This document shows positions 41,845 through 51,693 of a stretch of 64,000 nt of DNA, one piece after another (the first letter of the stretch is position 1; every line of letters starts with the position of its first letter). The DNA is from Winogradskyella algicola. Its GTDB lineage: Bacteria > Bacteroidota > Bacteroidia > Flavobacteriales > Flavobacteriaceae. The position numbers and the translations under genes were made by a program. The stretch is from the NCBI RefSeq assembly GCF_005869935.1, contig NZ_SZQF01000001.1, positions 806,001-870,000 of the forward strand, in the 5' to 3' direction. The notes under the pieces were generated by a model. The model was not told the origin of the DNA and searched no databases. It worked only from the letters and a program-made list of their open reading frames with translations.

Positions 41845-44800
41845 ATGAAAATCAAAATTTTTGCATTCTTTGCTTTGTTTCTATGCACGGCAATTCATGG
41901 TCAGAATGTAGATGTTTCAGGTACAGTAACCGAAGCATCTTCAGGTCAACCACTTCCAGGTGTCAATGTGTTAGTTAAGGACACAACTAAAGGCGCATCA
42001 ACTGATTTTGATGGCAATTTTACATTAAATGATGTTCCCTTAAATTCTATCATTGTGGTTTCATACCTTGGTTTTATAACTCAGGAAATCATTATTAAAA
42101 ATGCTAATCCATTAAGCATTGTTCTTCAAGAAGACGCACAATCCTTAAATGAAGTAGTGGTTATTGGGTATGGTACTCAAACCAAAAAAGAGGTTACAGG
42201 TGCCGTAAGTGTTTTAGACTCAAAGTCTATTGAAAAACTTAATCCTGTTAGGGTTGAGCAAGCTATCCAAGGCCAAATAGCAGGTGTAAACATTACGTCT
42301 AACTCTGGCTCACCAGGTAGTGGTCTCAACATTAGAATCAGAGGTATTACTACTAATGGTGATAATGCACCGTTAATTTTGGTTGATGGAAATAGGATAT
42401 CAGATTTATCTGTATTGAATCCTAATGATATTGAGAGTATCAACGTATTAAAGGATGCCACTGCTGGTATTTATGGTGTACAAGCAGCTAATGGTGTAAT
42501 TTTAATTACGACAAAATCGGGTAGAAAAAATACTGGATTAAAGTTCCAGTTAGACACATACACCGGACAACAATTGACTAGTAAAAAAATTGACTTATTA
42601 AATGCTAGGGATTTTGCCATTTACGTAAATGATGCAGCAGATGCAACAGAGTTTTTTGTATATCCAAATTCTGGTACAGATTGGCAAGATGAAGTTTTTG
42701 AACGTGCTTGGATATCTAATGTAAATTTTAATGTTACAGGAGGTTTAGAAAAGTCAGCCTATTCTGCCGGGATTTCATACTTAAATCAAGATGGTATCGT
42801 TGGTGGAAGCAAAAATAATTTCGAGCGCTTAACTGCGCGCTTAAATTTTCAGCATGATATTTTACCAAACTTAAAGTTAACAGCAAACGGATTACATACC
42901 CTGTCAGAAAAGCAAAATCTAGCTGAAGGTGGTATTGGAGCTGTGTTGTATAATGCAGTAAATATTAATCCAACAATGCCTGTTTTTAATCCTAATGATG
43001 ATCCATCGTTAGATTTCGATAATTATGCCTTAGCAAATGATATTTCACAGATAGAAATTGTAAATCCTGTAGCTCAAATCAATGATACTTATAACACGAC
43101 AAGAGTAGCGAGGTGGAGTGGTGTATTGGGGCTAGAGTATAAATTCTGGGATCATTTTACGGCAACATCCCGCTTTCAAGGCAATCATGCCAATGTAAGA
43201 GATGATATTTTTAGACCAGAAGTATATTATGGTGGAGGTAAATCTTTGAACACAGTAAACTCTTTTGCTGCCTTAAGTGATGACATGATAGTTAATGAAG
43301 TTGTTGACTTTGGTGCAGATTACACGGATTTCACTTGGGATAACTTTATCACTTACACAAATACGTTTAATGATGCTCATGATTTAACATTATTGTTAGG
43401 CGCATCTTTATATAGAACTAAAGGGCGATTTTATGGTGATGTAGGAAGAACTGACATGGGTACTAATCAACCAAACCAATCTATCTATGATGAAGGTATG
43501 ATAAGACAACCACGCTTTACAGAAGCTGCATTAGATAATGGAGCTGATTGGTATGACTCAAGACTCTCTTCATTATTTACAAGAGTCCAGTATAACTATA
43601 AAGGTAAATACTTGCTGTCAGCTGTGTTAAGAAGAGATGTCTCCTCACAATTTTCTTCAGAAAATAATAACAACGTAGGATACTTCCCATCAGGTTCCAT
43701 TGGATGGAATGTTTCAGACGAAGATTTTATGCAAGAAGTAAACTGGATTAATAATCTAAAATTAAGAGCAAGTTATGGTATAATAGGAAACGACAGAATA
43801 CCTGCATTTGCATTTATAACAAGATTAGATGGACAGGCCACTATAGATGTTGGTTCAGATAACTTATTATTTGGGTTAGCACCTGGCAGACCTGGAAATC
43901 CAGATTTAAAATGGGAAGAACAAGAAACGGCCAACATAGGTCTAGACCTTCGCTTGTTTGATAATAAAGTAAATATCTCTGCAGATGCTTACAGAAAACA
44001 AACTAAAGATTTATTACTTACGCCACAAGCATCAGCTGTTACTGGTGTTGGTGCACCAGCAACAGGTCCTTCTGTGGTTAATGCTGGTACAGTTAGAAAT
44101 ACAGGATTAGAATTTGCAATTGGATATAATGATAATATAGGTGATGATTTTAAATTCAATATCAGTTTTAATGCAACAACAATTGATAATGAAGTAATTT
44201 CTTTGAATGGAAGAACCACACCTGTTGGGGGTGAGTATGGTGTTGGACTTGGAATTACAGACATAACACGTATGCAACCTGGTTTACCATTAGGTCATTA
44301 TTATGGTTATAAAACAGATGGTATTTATCAAACACAAGCAGAAATTGACGCTTTAAACGCTACTGCGCCATCAGGCACATACAGTACTATTGGAGATGTG
44401 GCACCAGGAGATTTAATATTTGTTGATACAAATGGAGATGGCGAAATCACAGCAGAAGACCGCACAAATTTAGGCGATCCAATACCAGATGCCACTTTCG
44501 GATTTAATATTGGTTTTACGTACAAAAACATAGATTTTAGTGCCAATGCTTTTGCATCTGTTGGTCATGAAATGGTTAGAAATTACGAGCGTAAAGATTT
44601 ATATGCCAATAGAGGAACTTATATGTTAGATAGATGGCAAGGGACGAGTACCAGTAATTCAGTACCAAGAGCAGTGGCAGGTGCAAACATTAATACCGAT
44701 CAGTTTTCCGATTTTTATGTAGAAGACGCTTCATTCTTACGTTTACAAAATGTACAGATAGGATATACATTCGGCGAAAAATTCAATTCAACTGTTGGAG

Positions 44801-44967
44801 TTGATAAATTTAGAATTTATCTTTCTGGTAATAATCTATTTACACTTACAGATTATTTCGGTTTTGACCCTTCTGCCAACTCAGGTGCTCCACTTGGTGG
44901 TGGAATTGATAACGGTTTTTATCCGGTTGCAGCGTCTTATTTATTAGGAATTAATTTAAACTTTTAA
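41845..44967 (+). CDS. SusC/RagA-family TonB-dependent transporter
   Basis: 1040 residues. The signal peptide ends in AIHGQ. Residues 22-105 are a carboxypeptidase-regulatory-like domain (VSGTVTEASSGQPLPGVNVL). The TonB box/plug starts with LNEVVVIGYGTQTKKEVTGAV, then the plug IRIRGITTNGDNAPLILVDG, then a 22-strand barrel ending in LLGINLNF. It imports oligosaccharides across the outer membrane with the SusD-like protein encoded five bases downstream. It leads the operon that runs to at least 48366. The substrate, laminarin oligosaccharides, is inferred from the GH16/GH17/GH30/GH149 neighbours. Confidence 0.97.
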   Translation: MKIKIFAFFALFLCTAIHGQNVDVSGTVTEASSGQPLPGVNVLVKDTTKGASTDFDGNFTLNDVPLNSIIVVSYLGFITQEIIIKNANPLSIVLQEDAQSLNEVVVIGYGTQTKKEVTGAVSVLDSKSIEKLNPVRVEQAIQGQIAGVNITSNSGSPGSGLNIRIRGITTNGDNAPLILVDGNRISDLSVLNPNDIESINVLKDATAGIYGVQAANGVILITTKSGRKNTGLKFQLDTYTGQQLTSKKIDLLNARDFAIYVNDAADATEFFVYPNSGTDWQDEVFERAWISNVNFNVTGGLEKSAYSAGISYLNQDGIVGGSKNNFERLTARLNFQHDILPNLKLTANGLHTLSEKQNLAEGGIGAVLYNAVNINPTMPVFNPNDDPSLDFDNYALANDISQIEIVNPVAQINDTYNTTRVARWSGVLGLEYKFWDHFTATSRFQGNHANVRDDIFRPEVYYGGGKSLNTVNSFAALSDDMIVNEVVDFGADYTDFTWDNFITYTNTFNDAHDLTLLLGASLYRTKGRFYGDVGRTDMGTNQPNQSIYDEGMIRQPRFTEAALDNGADWYDSRLSSLFTRVQYNYKGKYLLSAVLRRDVSSQFSSENNNNVGYFPSGSIGWNVSDEDFMQEVNWINNLKLRASYGIIGNDRIPAFAFITRLDGQATIDVGSDNLLFGLAPGRPGNPDLKWEEQETANIGLDLRLFDNKVNISADAYRKQTKDLLLTPQASAVTGVGAPATGPSVVNAGTVRNTGLEFAIGYNDNIGDDFKFNISFNATTIDNEVISLNGRTTPVGGEYGVGLGITDITRMQPGLPLGHYYGYKTDGIYQTQAEIDALNATAPSGTYSTIGDVAPGDLIFVDTNGDGEITAEDRTNLGDPIPDATFGFNIGFTYKNIDFSANAFASVGHEMVRNYERKDLYANRGTYMLDRWQGTSTSNSVPRAVAGANINTDQFSDFYVEDASFLRLQNVQIGYTFGEKFNSTVGVDKFRIYLSGNNLFTLTDYFGFDPSANSGAPLGGGIDNGFYPVAASYLLGINLNF

Positions 44968-44972
44968 TTGTT

Positions 44973-46484
44973 ATGAAAAGAAAGTTAATAATATTATTGA
45001 GCTTCATAGCGCTTTATACAATTGGTTGTACTGATGATTTTGTAGAGGTAGAACCAGATGGATTCAATGACTCAGATTTCTTCAATAATCAAGAAGAATA
45101 CGAAAGTGCCCTTATAGGTACTTACGATATGCTACAAGCAACATTTTGGAATGTGCTTACTGGTATTGTTGCCTCTCCAGATTATGCAGCTGGCGGTGAT
45201 GCTTTTAATTACGATCAGCCGACACTTCAAAATATTAATTTGATGATACACACTCCTGCTGATGAAAATCAATTGCGTAGTATTTGGGGATTAATGTATG
45301 CAGGTTTAAACAGAGCTAATTTCATTTTAGAATTTAAAAATAAAACCGATTTTGATGGTAAGGATGAAATCATTGCTCAAGCTTATTTTCTTAGAGCTTA
45401 TTACACATTTGAACTTGCTAAATTCTTTGGTAATGTACCATTAAAAACTGAAGACAGAAACGGAGTTTTAAGAATTACAGACCAACGTATTTTTCCTGAA
45501 GATGAATTTTCTATGGAGCGCGTTTCAGATATTGCTATGGTATATGCTTTAATCGAAGAAGACTTAAAGGAGGCTATTCCTAATCTTCCGGTAACACAAG
45601 ATTTGCCATATGAAGTAACTAAAGGTGCAGCCCAGGCTTTGTTGGGTAAAGTATACTTGTATCATGGAAAATTTGATCAGAGTAAGTATTCAGATGCAGC
45701 AACAGCTTTAAATCAAGTAATATCAAGTAATCAATTTGCTTTAACAACAGATAGCTCATACGAAATGCTTTTTGAAGGAGAAGGAGAAAATAGCTCTGAA
45801 GCAGTTTTCGAAATTCAATATACTGGCATAGAAGCTGCTGGTTGGGGCTGTATTGAGTGTAGTCAAGGTACTTATTTCCCACAGTTCTGTGGTCCTAGAT
45901 CACCGTTTAGTGATACAACCTATAATGCTGGCTGGGGCTTTTGTTTACCTTCCGTAGAGTTATATGACTTATTCGAAGATGGTGATATAAGAAGAAATGT
46001 TACATTTTTCGATTTAAGGGATGCGCAAGACTCTTACTCTCAAGGAAGGGACGATACAGGTTTGTTCAATAGAAAATATATGCCACGTAAAGCAGATGAT
46101 GGTGTTGGTTCAGACCCATTAAATTACTCTCAAAATTATCGTGCTATAAGATATGCAGATGTGTTACTAATGGCTGCTGAAGCTGAAGCTCAAAGTGGTG
46201 GTGGCAATGCAGAAAACTATCTTAATATGGTAAGAGCCAGAGCATATGGAGATAACAGTCATGACTATACATCTTCTGAAGGAGATTTATTACAAGCTAT
46301 TTATTTAGAAAGAAGAAAAGAAATGGCTGGTGAAGGTCATGGATTCTTTGATTTGGTAAGAACAAACAGAGCAGCCTCAACGATAGAAGGCTTTACTGCA
46401 AATAAAAATGAAGTTTTCCCAATACCGTTAATTGAGTTGCAATTAGCTCAAGCGGAGGATCGTTGGGGAAATCCTGGATATTAA
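44973..46484 (+). CDS. SusD/RagB-family outer-membrane lipoprotein
   Basis: 503 residues. The lipoprotein signal has its lipobox in LYTIGC (Cys19). The TPR-like SusD core shows SALIGTYDMLQATFWNVLTG, the helical LRAYYTFELAKFFGNVPL, the hallmark ALLGKVYLYHGK, then YAD-VLLMAAEAEAQ, GDLLQAIYLERRKEMAGEGH and the end FPIPLIELQLAQ. It forms the lid on the SusC channel and binds the glycan at the cell surface. Confidence 0.97.
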   Translation: MKRKLIILLSFIALYTIGCTDDFVEVEPDGFNDSDFFNNQEEYESALIGTYDMLQATFWNVLTGIVASPDYAAGGDAFNYDQPTLQNINLMIHTPADENQLRSIWGLMYAGLNRANFILEFKNKTDFDGKDEIIAQAYFLRAYYTFELAKFFGNVPLKTEDRNGVLRITDQRIFPEDEFSMERVSDIAMVYALIEEDLKEAIPNLPVTQDLPYEVTKGAAQALLGKVYLYHGKFDQSKYSDAATALNQVISSNQFALTTDSSYEMLFEGEGENSSEAVFEIQYTGIEAAGWGCIECSQGTYFPQFCGPRSPFSDTTYNAGWGFCLPSVELYDLFEDGDIRRNVTFFDLRDAQDSYSQGRDDTGLFNRKYMPRKADDGVGSDPLNYSQNYRAIRYADVLLMAAEAEAQSGGGNAENYLNMVRARAYGDNSHDYTSSEGDLLQAIYLERRKEMAGEGHGFFDLVRTNRAASTIEGFTANKNEVFPIPLIELQLAQAEDRWGNPGY

Positions 46485-46512
46485 AAAAGTGTTGAACAAA
46501 AATTAGATTAAA

Positions 46513-48366
46513 ATGAAAATATTTAAAAAAGGCGTTTATTACATTTTAGCATTATTGATGTTAAGTGTTTCATTTTCTTGTGAAGAAGATGACCAATTAA
46601 ACATAATTGAAGGTTTGGATTTCAATATTGCTGAATTGAATCCAGAAGGTAACAGAATAGGTGTTATAGCTACTACAATACCACCAGATGGACGTATAGT
46701 TTATACTGTAGATTTTGGTAACCCTAATGATGATGCTGATGTTTTTGAAACTAGTGGGCCAATGGTAACTTATGAATATCCTGAGGAAACAGCAACATAT
46801 ACTATTACAGTTACTGCGTCACTTCCTGGAAGAAATGATGTTTCCATATCTGAAGATTATACTGTTATTTTTCAGGAACCAGATCCAGACCCTGTAGACA
46901 ACCCATTTTTTGGGACTTGGCGTTTAGCTCCAGAAGCAGGTGCGTTAGGCGTTGGTCCAGGACAAGGAGATGTGTCGTGGTGGTCTAATTCAGCTGAAGA
47001 TGTTGCCACGAGAGATTGTTTGTTCGATGATGAGTATGTATTTAATGCAGATAATTCTTTTCAAAATATATTAGGTGCTGAAACATGGTTAGAGCCATGG
47101 CAAGGTACAGACCCAGAGGCCTGTGGTACACCAGTTTTTCCACATGATGGAACTGCGACGGCTTCATATGAGTTCACAGGAAGTGAACTTACAATTACTG
47201 GTACAGGTGCTTTTATGGGATTAGCAAAAGTGGTTAACGGTGCTGAGTTAGCTTCTGGAGATACTGTCCCAGAATCAAGAACGTATCAATATATATTGTC
47301 AGATGATGGTTTATCATTAACACTGCAAATTCAAGTAGCAGGTGATGGTTGGTGGTCGTTTAGATTTGTAAAAGACGCACCTCCAGCTCCTTCAGCTTTA
47401 GAGGGAGCTTGGAGATTAGCTCCAGAGGCTGGTGCGTTTGGTGTAGGTCCTGGACAAGGTAATGTTTCTTGGTTCTCTAGCTCATTAGAAGATGTAACCA
47501 CAAGAGACTGCTTGTTTGATGATGAATATGTATTTAACGCAGATGGAACGTTTCAAAATGTATTAGGTTCAGAAACATGGTTAGAAGCTTGGCAAGGACA
47601 AGATCCAGAAGGCTGTGGAACACCTGTTTTTCCTCACGATGGAACGGCATCAGCAACCTACGATTATGATGCGACAAACAACACATTAACTATAGAAGGT
47701 GCAGGTGCGTTTTTAGGTCTAGCTAAAGTATTCAATGGAGGGGAATTGGCTAATCCAGCCGATGCTGTTGATAGTATAGAATACATTATAGATTTAGTTG
47801 ATGAAAATACAATGATTTTAGATATACCAGTTGCTGGTGATGGCTGGTGGAGATTTAAGTTAGTCAGAGATGCTGCGCCAGCAAATCCATTAGTGGGTTC
47901 ATGGCGATTAGCTCCCGAAGCAGGTGCTTTCGGTGTTGGTCCGGGGCAAGGTAATGTGTCTTGGTTTTCTAGTTCTGATGACGATGTAACTACGAGAGAT
48001 TGCTTATTTGATGATGATTATGTTTTTAATGCAGATGGAACATTCGAAAATCTTCTGGGTTCTGAGACTTGGGTAGAAGCTTGGCAAGGTAACGATCCAG
48101 AAGGTTGTGCTGCTCCTGTGTTTCCTCATGATGGTTCTGCATCAGCAACCTATGACTATGATGCAGGTCTTGGTACAGTAACTTTAAATGGTGCTGGAGC
48201 ATTCTTAGGTTTGGCTAAAGCTATTAATGGAGCTGAATTGGCTAACCCTAGTGATGCACCCGATTCTGTAGAATATATTGTTGATTTTGAGGATGATAAT
48301 ACAATAATAGTGGATATCGCAATAGCTGGCGACGGCTGGTGGAGATTTAAACTTGTGAGACAATAA
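46513..48366 (+). CDS. Surface glycan-binding lipoprotein (SusE/F position) with triplicated domain
   Basis: 617 residues. The lipobox is SVSFSC (Cys23). A PKD-like domain (about 25-125) is followed by three consecutive domains of about 155 residues that start at FGTWRLAPEAG, EGAWRLAPEAG and VGSWRLAPEAG. Each repeat has VGPGQG, a TRDCLFDD motif, a WQGxDPEGCGTPVFPHDG loop and ends in GDGWWRFKLVR or a close form. Many Trp residues and conserved Asp suit sugar binding. There are no enzyme motifs. It is the third gene after SusC/D, where SGBPs usually lie. Confidence 0.8.
   Translation: MKIFKKGVYYILALLMLSVSFSCEEDDQLNIIEGLDFNIAELNPEGNRIGVIATTIPPDGRIVYTVDFGNPNDDADVFETSGPMVTYEYPEETATYTITVTASLPGRNDVSISEDYTVIFQEPDPDPVDNPFFGTWRLAPEAGALGVGPGQGDVSWWSNSAEDVATRDCLFDDEYVFNADNSFQNILGAETWLEPWQGTDPEACGTPVFPHDGTATASYEFTGSELTITGTGAFMGLAKVVNGAELASGDTVPESRTYQYILSDDGLSLTLQIQVAGDGWWSFRFVKDAPPAPSALEGAWRLAPEAGAFGVGPGQGNVSWFSSSLEDVTTRDCLFDDEYVFNADGTFQNVLGSETWLEAWQGQDPEGCGTPVFPHDGTASATYDYDATNNTLTIEGAGAFLGLAKVFNGGELANPADAVDSIEYIIDLVDENTMILDIPVAGDGWWRFKLVRDAAPANPLVGSWRLAPEAGAFGVGPGQGNVSWFSSSDDDVTTRDCLFDDDYVFNADGTFENLLGSETWVEAWQGNDPEGCAAPVFPHDGSASATYDYDAGLGTVTLNGAGAFLGLAKAINGAELANPSDAPDSVEYIVDFEDDNTIIVDIAIAGDGWWRFKLVRQ
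46909..48363 (+). repeat. Three tandem coding repeats within the SGBP gene
   Basis: The repeat units span about 46909-47382, 47401-47874 and 47890-48363. Repeats 2 and 3 are most alike; repeat 1 differs mainly in its second half. Nucleotide identity is high enough in places (for example around GGTGTTGGTCCAGGACAAGG) to suggest recent duplication or ongoing gene conversion. Confidence 0.8.
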
Positions 48367-48380
48367 TTGTTTAGTCAAAT

Positions 48381-48432
48381 GAACTGAGATTAGGTCAATA
48401 TTTACCATGTATTGACCTTTTCAACTCAGTTC
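48381..48432 (+). terminator. Nested hairpin terminator between SGBP and TIM/barrel genes
   Basis: Outer arms GAACTGAG (48381-48388) and CTCAGTTC (48425-48432) enclose a second stem AGGTCAATA (48392-48400) and TATTGACCT (48410-48418) followed by TTTT. The inner hairpin is a normal intrinsic terminator; the outer arms add an unusual second stage. It may attenuate transcription into the downstream genes. Confidence 0.7.
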
Positions 48433-48498
48433 TTCAGTTTTAAATTCTACTAACGAAAGGCTTATAACCTTAATCAAATAAAACATAAAACTAACTAT

Positions 48499-51400
48499 AT
48501 GAAAAATAATCTAATAATACTGTTCTTTATGTTTAGTGTATCATTTGCACTGGCACAATCAGACAAAGTATCTGTTGTAAAAAGTACTGACGGTTTCAGA
48601 CTTGTTGTTAACGGAGAAAATATGATGATTAATGGGATGAACTGGGATTATGTGCCTATTGGTTCTACCATTACCGATACAGGTATTTGGGGAAGATCAG
48701 ACGATATTATTAAGGCAGCCTTAGATGAAGAGATGTTACTCTTAAAAAATATGGGTGTTAATGTTATAAGAACTTATGGTCTTAAGCCTAAATGGATACA
48801 ATATATATATGAAAATTATGGTATCTACACAATGCTCAACATTACATTCGGAGCTTACGGTTTAACGATAGATGGGGCTTGGACTCCTCAAACTGATTAT
48901 GCAGATGAGGCTACCAGAGAAATTCTTATGCAAGAAGCCATCGATATGGCAAATACCTATAAGGACACTCCAGGTTTACTTCTGTATATGATAGGTAACG
49001 AAAATAATTACCATTTATCTTGGACTGGCGCTGAAACGGAAGCTATTCCTATAGAAGGTGCTGAAGACACCGGAAAAATAGCTGCAGCAAGAGCACTGTA
49101 TAAAGCATTTAATGATGCCGCAAAAGAAGTAAAAGCTATAGATCAATCACATCCTGTAGCAATTTGTAATGGCGACTTATTGTATTTAGATATTGTAAAA
49201 CAAGAATGTAAAGACATAGATATCTACGGAACTAATATGTATAGAGGTGTTTCATTTGGTGATGCTTTTCAACGTGTTAATGATGAATTGGATATGCCAA
49301 TACTTTTTGCAGAGTTTGGATCAGATGCATTTAATGCTAAAGACAACAAAGAAGATCAATACATGCAAGCTTATTTTGATGTAGAAAATTGGAAAGATAT
49401 TTATCAAAATGCAGCTGGTTTAGGAAAAGCAGGAAATTCTATTGGTGGATTCACATTTCAATTTAGTGACGGTTGGTGGAAATTTGGGCAGACCAAAAAC
49501 CTAGATGTTCATGATAACAATGCATCATGGCCAAATGGTGGTTATTACATGGATTTAGAACCTGGTCAAAATAACATGAATGAAGAATGGTTTGGTATCT
49601 GTGCAAAGGGACCGACTGATGCAAGAGGTTTATACACACTTTACCCAAGGGCAGCTTACTATGCACTTAAGGAAGTTCATCAATTAGATCCATATGGTGA
49701 AGGTGTAAATCAAGATTTTCTTTACAACTATTTCAATAATATAAATGTTATGGATGCGGTTCTTAGAGCTAGAGGTGATAAGGCTGCATTAGGAGGTGGC
49801 GACTCAGAAAAATTGAGTATAAGTAGATTGTCAGCTCAATTCACTACGTTCAATACAGGTGGTAGTTTAATTACTACACCAGATACTGAAGATCCAAATG
49901 CCAATGTATTTCCTAATCAACTAGGTTTTGACCATATGCAATCGTACTTTGTTGGTATACAGGGAAAACCGGCAGCAAATATGAGAGCTAATGTAGAGTT
50001 TAATATTTTAGGGAATGTAGCTCAAAATCCAATAGATGAAATTTTCTATGAAAATGTTGGTAGACCTATTCAATTAAATGCTTCAGTAGAAGGCCAAAAT
50101 GAAAATATTGTTATTAACGATAATCAAAGGCTTAGAGTTTATCAAGCAGAATTTGAGTGGAAAGCTAAAGAGTTTGACCTAAGAGGATTTTACAGAACAG
50201 GTCATTATCATTGGGCTTATGAAGGAGATTTCTTCAACCTTTATCCAGAAGCTAATTATGGTCCAAACCTAGATATCTACAATGGTGAGATTTTAGGTGT
50301 TGAAGTTGATGCAAAAGGGGAGTTAGAAGGTTTAAAAGCAGCCTTTGGACCCCAACTTTGGTGGGGCGCTAACCCAACAATGTTGTTAAAATATTCAAGA
50401 AATATCCTTAACTGGGACGTAACAGGCATCTATCATAGAGACCTTAATACAGACTTAGAGTTTGATGAAAATGGCAGACGTATATTGAATCCTAATCAGG
50501 TACGTTCAGGTATAATTCCACCTTGGCCAACAGAAAGAGCCACTCTAGCTATAGAAAGAGACTTTGGTAGTTTTGGTGTAACGTTAGGTGGTATTTGGGG
50601 TGGTAATCCATTAAATGGAAGTTCTTTTCAAATGTATGAGGAAGACAATGATGTAGTTGTTGTAGACAAAATCAATAGTAAGGATAATTGGGGTGCCAAA
50701 GCCAAAGTAACGTATCAAAAAGGACGATTTAATTGGTATGCTCAAGGATCTTACATGGGTCTTGTAGCCAATGGTGGTGCAGATCAAACACGAACTTTTA
50801 CAGGTTGGAGACTTAAGGATTCTGGTAGTGGTAATATGACAAATTTCTTATCAGGTTTCACATATTCTTTTGGAAATGTACAAGTAGCACCTAACTTTAT
50901 GTGGCAAAAACCATTAGTAGATCCAATGCCAAATGGTGTATTTGCACCTGGTAGATTAAGAAATGTTATTGACGATCCTTTTGCTGTAAGGGGAGGAAAC
51001 CGAGAAACTACAGCAGGAGAAATCTTATTCACCTTTGATCCTACACCAGGAACATGGATGTATGAGTGGAACAACGATAGAGAAGAAGATGCTAAGTTTG
51101 CTGTAAGTGCAGGATTTGTTTATAGACACTTACCAACAACACAAGATGCACACATTGGTTTCTTAGCTAATCGTACATTTTTTGCGTTTTCTGAATCAGC
51201 ACCAGCTGAAGATTTATGGGAAGCACACACACGTATTGTTTCTAAGTTGAATCCTGACTTAGGGATTATAGGAAATTTCTATTATGGTAATGGACAAGGT
51301 AATGGTGATTCTGATAGAACCATTACACGTTTTGGCGGTGATGTGAGAATGCTTTATAAGAACATTAAAGTAATGTCTCATGTAAAGGTTAATGATTGGG

Positions 51401-51687
51401 GACCGTTTGATTATCACAGAGATTTCAACTTAACATTCCCATTACAATTAATGCTAGATGTTTCAACGACACTTGGAAAGCCAGATTGGTTTATTTTACC
51501 TAGTACACAGGTGGGAATTAGAGGAACTTGGAGATCCTTAGACCAAAATTCACCAAGGTATTCACCTCTAGCGACTGATCCAAATTCAACCAATCCAAAT
51601 TCACCACCAGCTATAAGCCCAGTAGGGTTTCCTGATGGTTCGGAGTGGGAAATAAGAACTTACATCCATATTAATATTGGCAAATAA
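48499..51687 (+). CDS. TIM-barrel glycosidase fused to an outer-membrane beta-barrel
   Basis: 1062 residues. The signal peptide ends at residue 20 (FALAQ). Residues 25-400 are a (beta/alpha)8 glycosidase: NGMNWDYVP, VNVIRTYGLKPKW, the acid/base Glu168 in GNENNYH and the nucleophile Glu272 in FAEFGSDA. It resembles GH2/GH5 and GH158-type beta-glucanases, but the family cannot be fixed by eye. From about residue 480 to the end the sequence alternates as long amphipathic strands rich in Trp/Tyr and ends in EIRTYIHINIGK, as in a large outer-membrane barrel. Most glycosidases of such loci are lipoproteins; fusion to a barrel is unusual. Confidence 0.75.
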   Translation: MKNNLIILFFMFSVSFALAQSDKVSVVKSTDGFRLVVNGENMMINGMNWDYVPIGSTITDTGIWGRSDDIIKAALDEEMLLLKNMGVNVIRTYGLKPKWIQYIYENYGIYTMLNITFGAYGLTIDGAWTPQTDYADEATREILMQEAIDMANTYKDTPGLLLYMIGNENNYHLSWTGAETEAIPIEGAEDTGKIAAARALYKAFNDAAKEVKAIDQSHPVAICNGDLLYLDIVKQECKDIDIYGTNMYRGVSFGDAFQRVNDELDMPILFAEFGSDAFNAKDNKEDQYMQAYFDVENWKDIYQNAAGLGKAGNSIGGFTFQFSDGWWKFGQTKNLDVHDNNASWPNGGYYMDLEPGQNNMNEEWFGICAKGPTDARGLYTLYPRAAYYALKEVHQLDPYGEGVNQDFLYNYFNNINVMDAVLRARGDKAALGGGDSEKLSISRLSAQFTTFNTGGSLITTPDTEDPNANVFPNQLGFDHMQSYFVGIQGKPAANMRANVEFNILGNVAQNPIDEIFYENVGRPIQLNASVEGQNENIVINDNQRLRVYQAEFEWKAKEFDLRGFYRTGHYHWAYEGDFFNLYPEANYGPNLDIYNGEILGVEVDAKGELEGLKAAFGPQLWWGANPTMLLKYSRNILNWDVTGIYHRDLNTDLEFDENGRRILNPNQVRSGIIPPWPTERATLAIERDFGSFGVTLGGIWGGNPLNGSSFQMYEEDNDVVVVDKINSKDNWGAKAKVTYQKGRFNWYAQGSYMGLVANGGADQTRTFTGWRLKDSGSGNMTNFLSGFTYSFGNVQVAPNFMWQKPLVDPMPNGVFAPGRLRNVIDDPFAVRGGNRETTAGEILFTFDPTPGTWMYEWNNDREEDAKFAVSAGFVYRHLPTTQDAHIGFLANRTFFAFSESAPAEDLWEAHTRIVSKLNPDLGIIGNFYYGNGQGNGDSDRTITRFGGDVRMLYKNIKVMSHVKVNDWGPFDYHRDFNLTFPLQLMLDVSTTLGKPDWFILPSTQVGIRGTWRSLDQNSPRYSPLATDPNSTNPNSPPAISPVGFPDGSEWEIRTYIHINIGK

Positions 51688-51693
51688 AATTCT

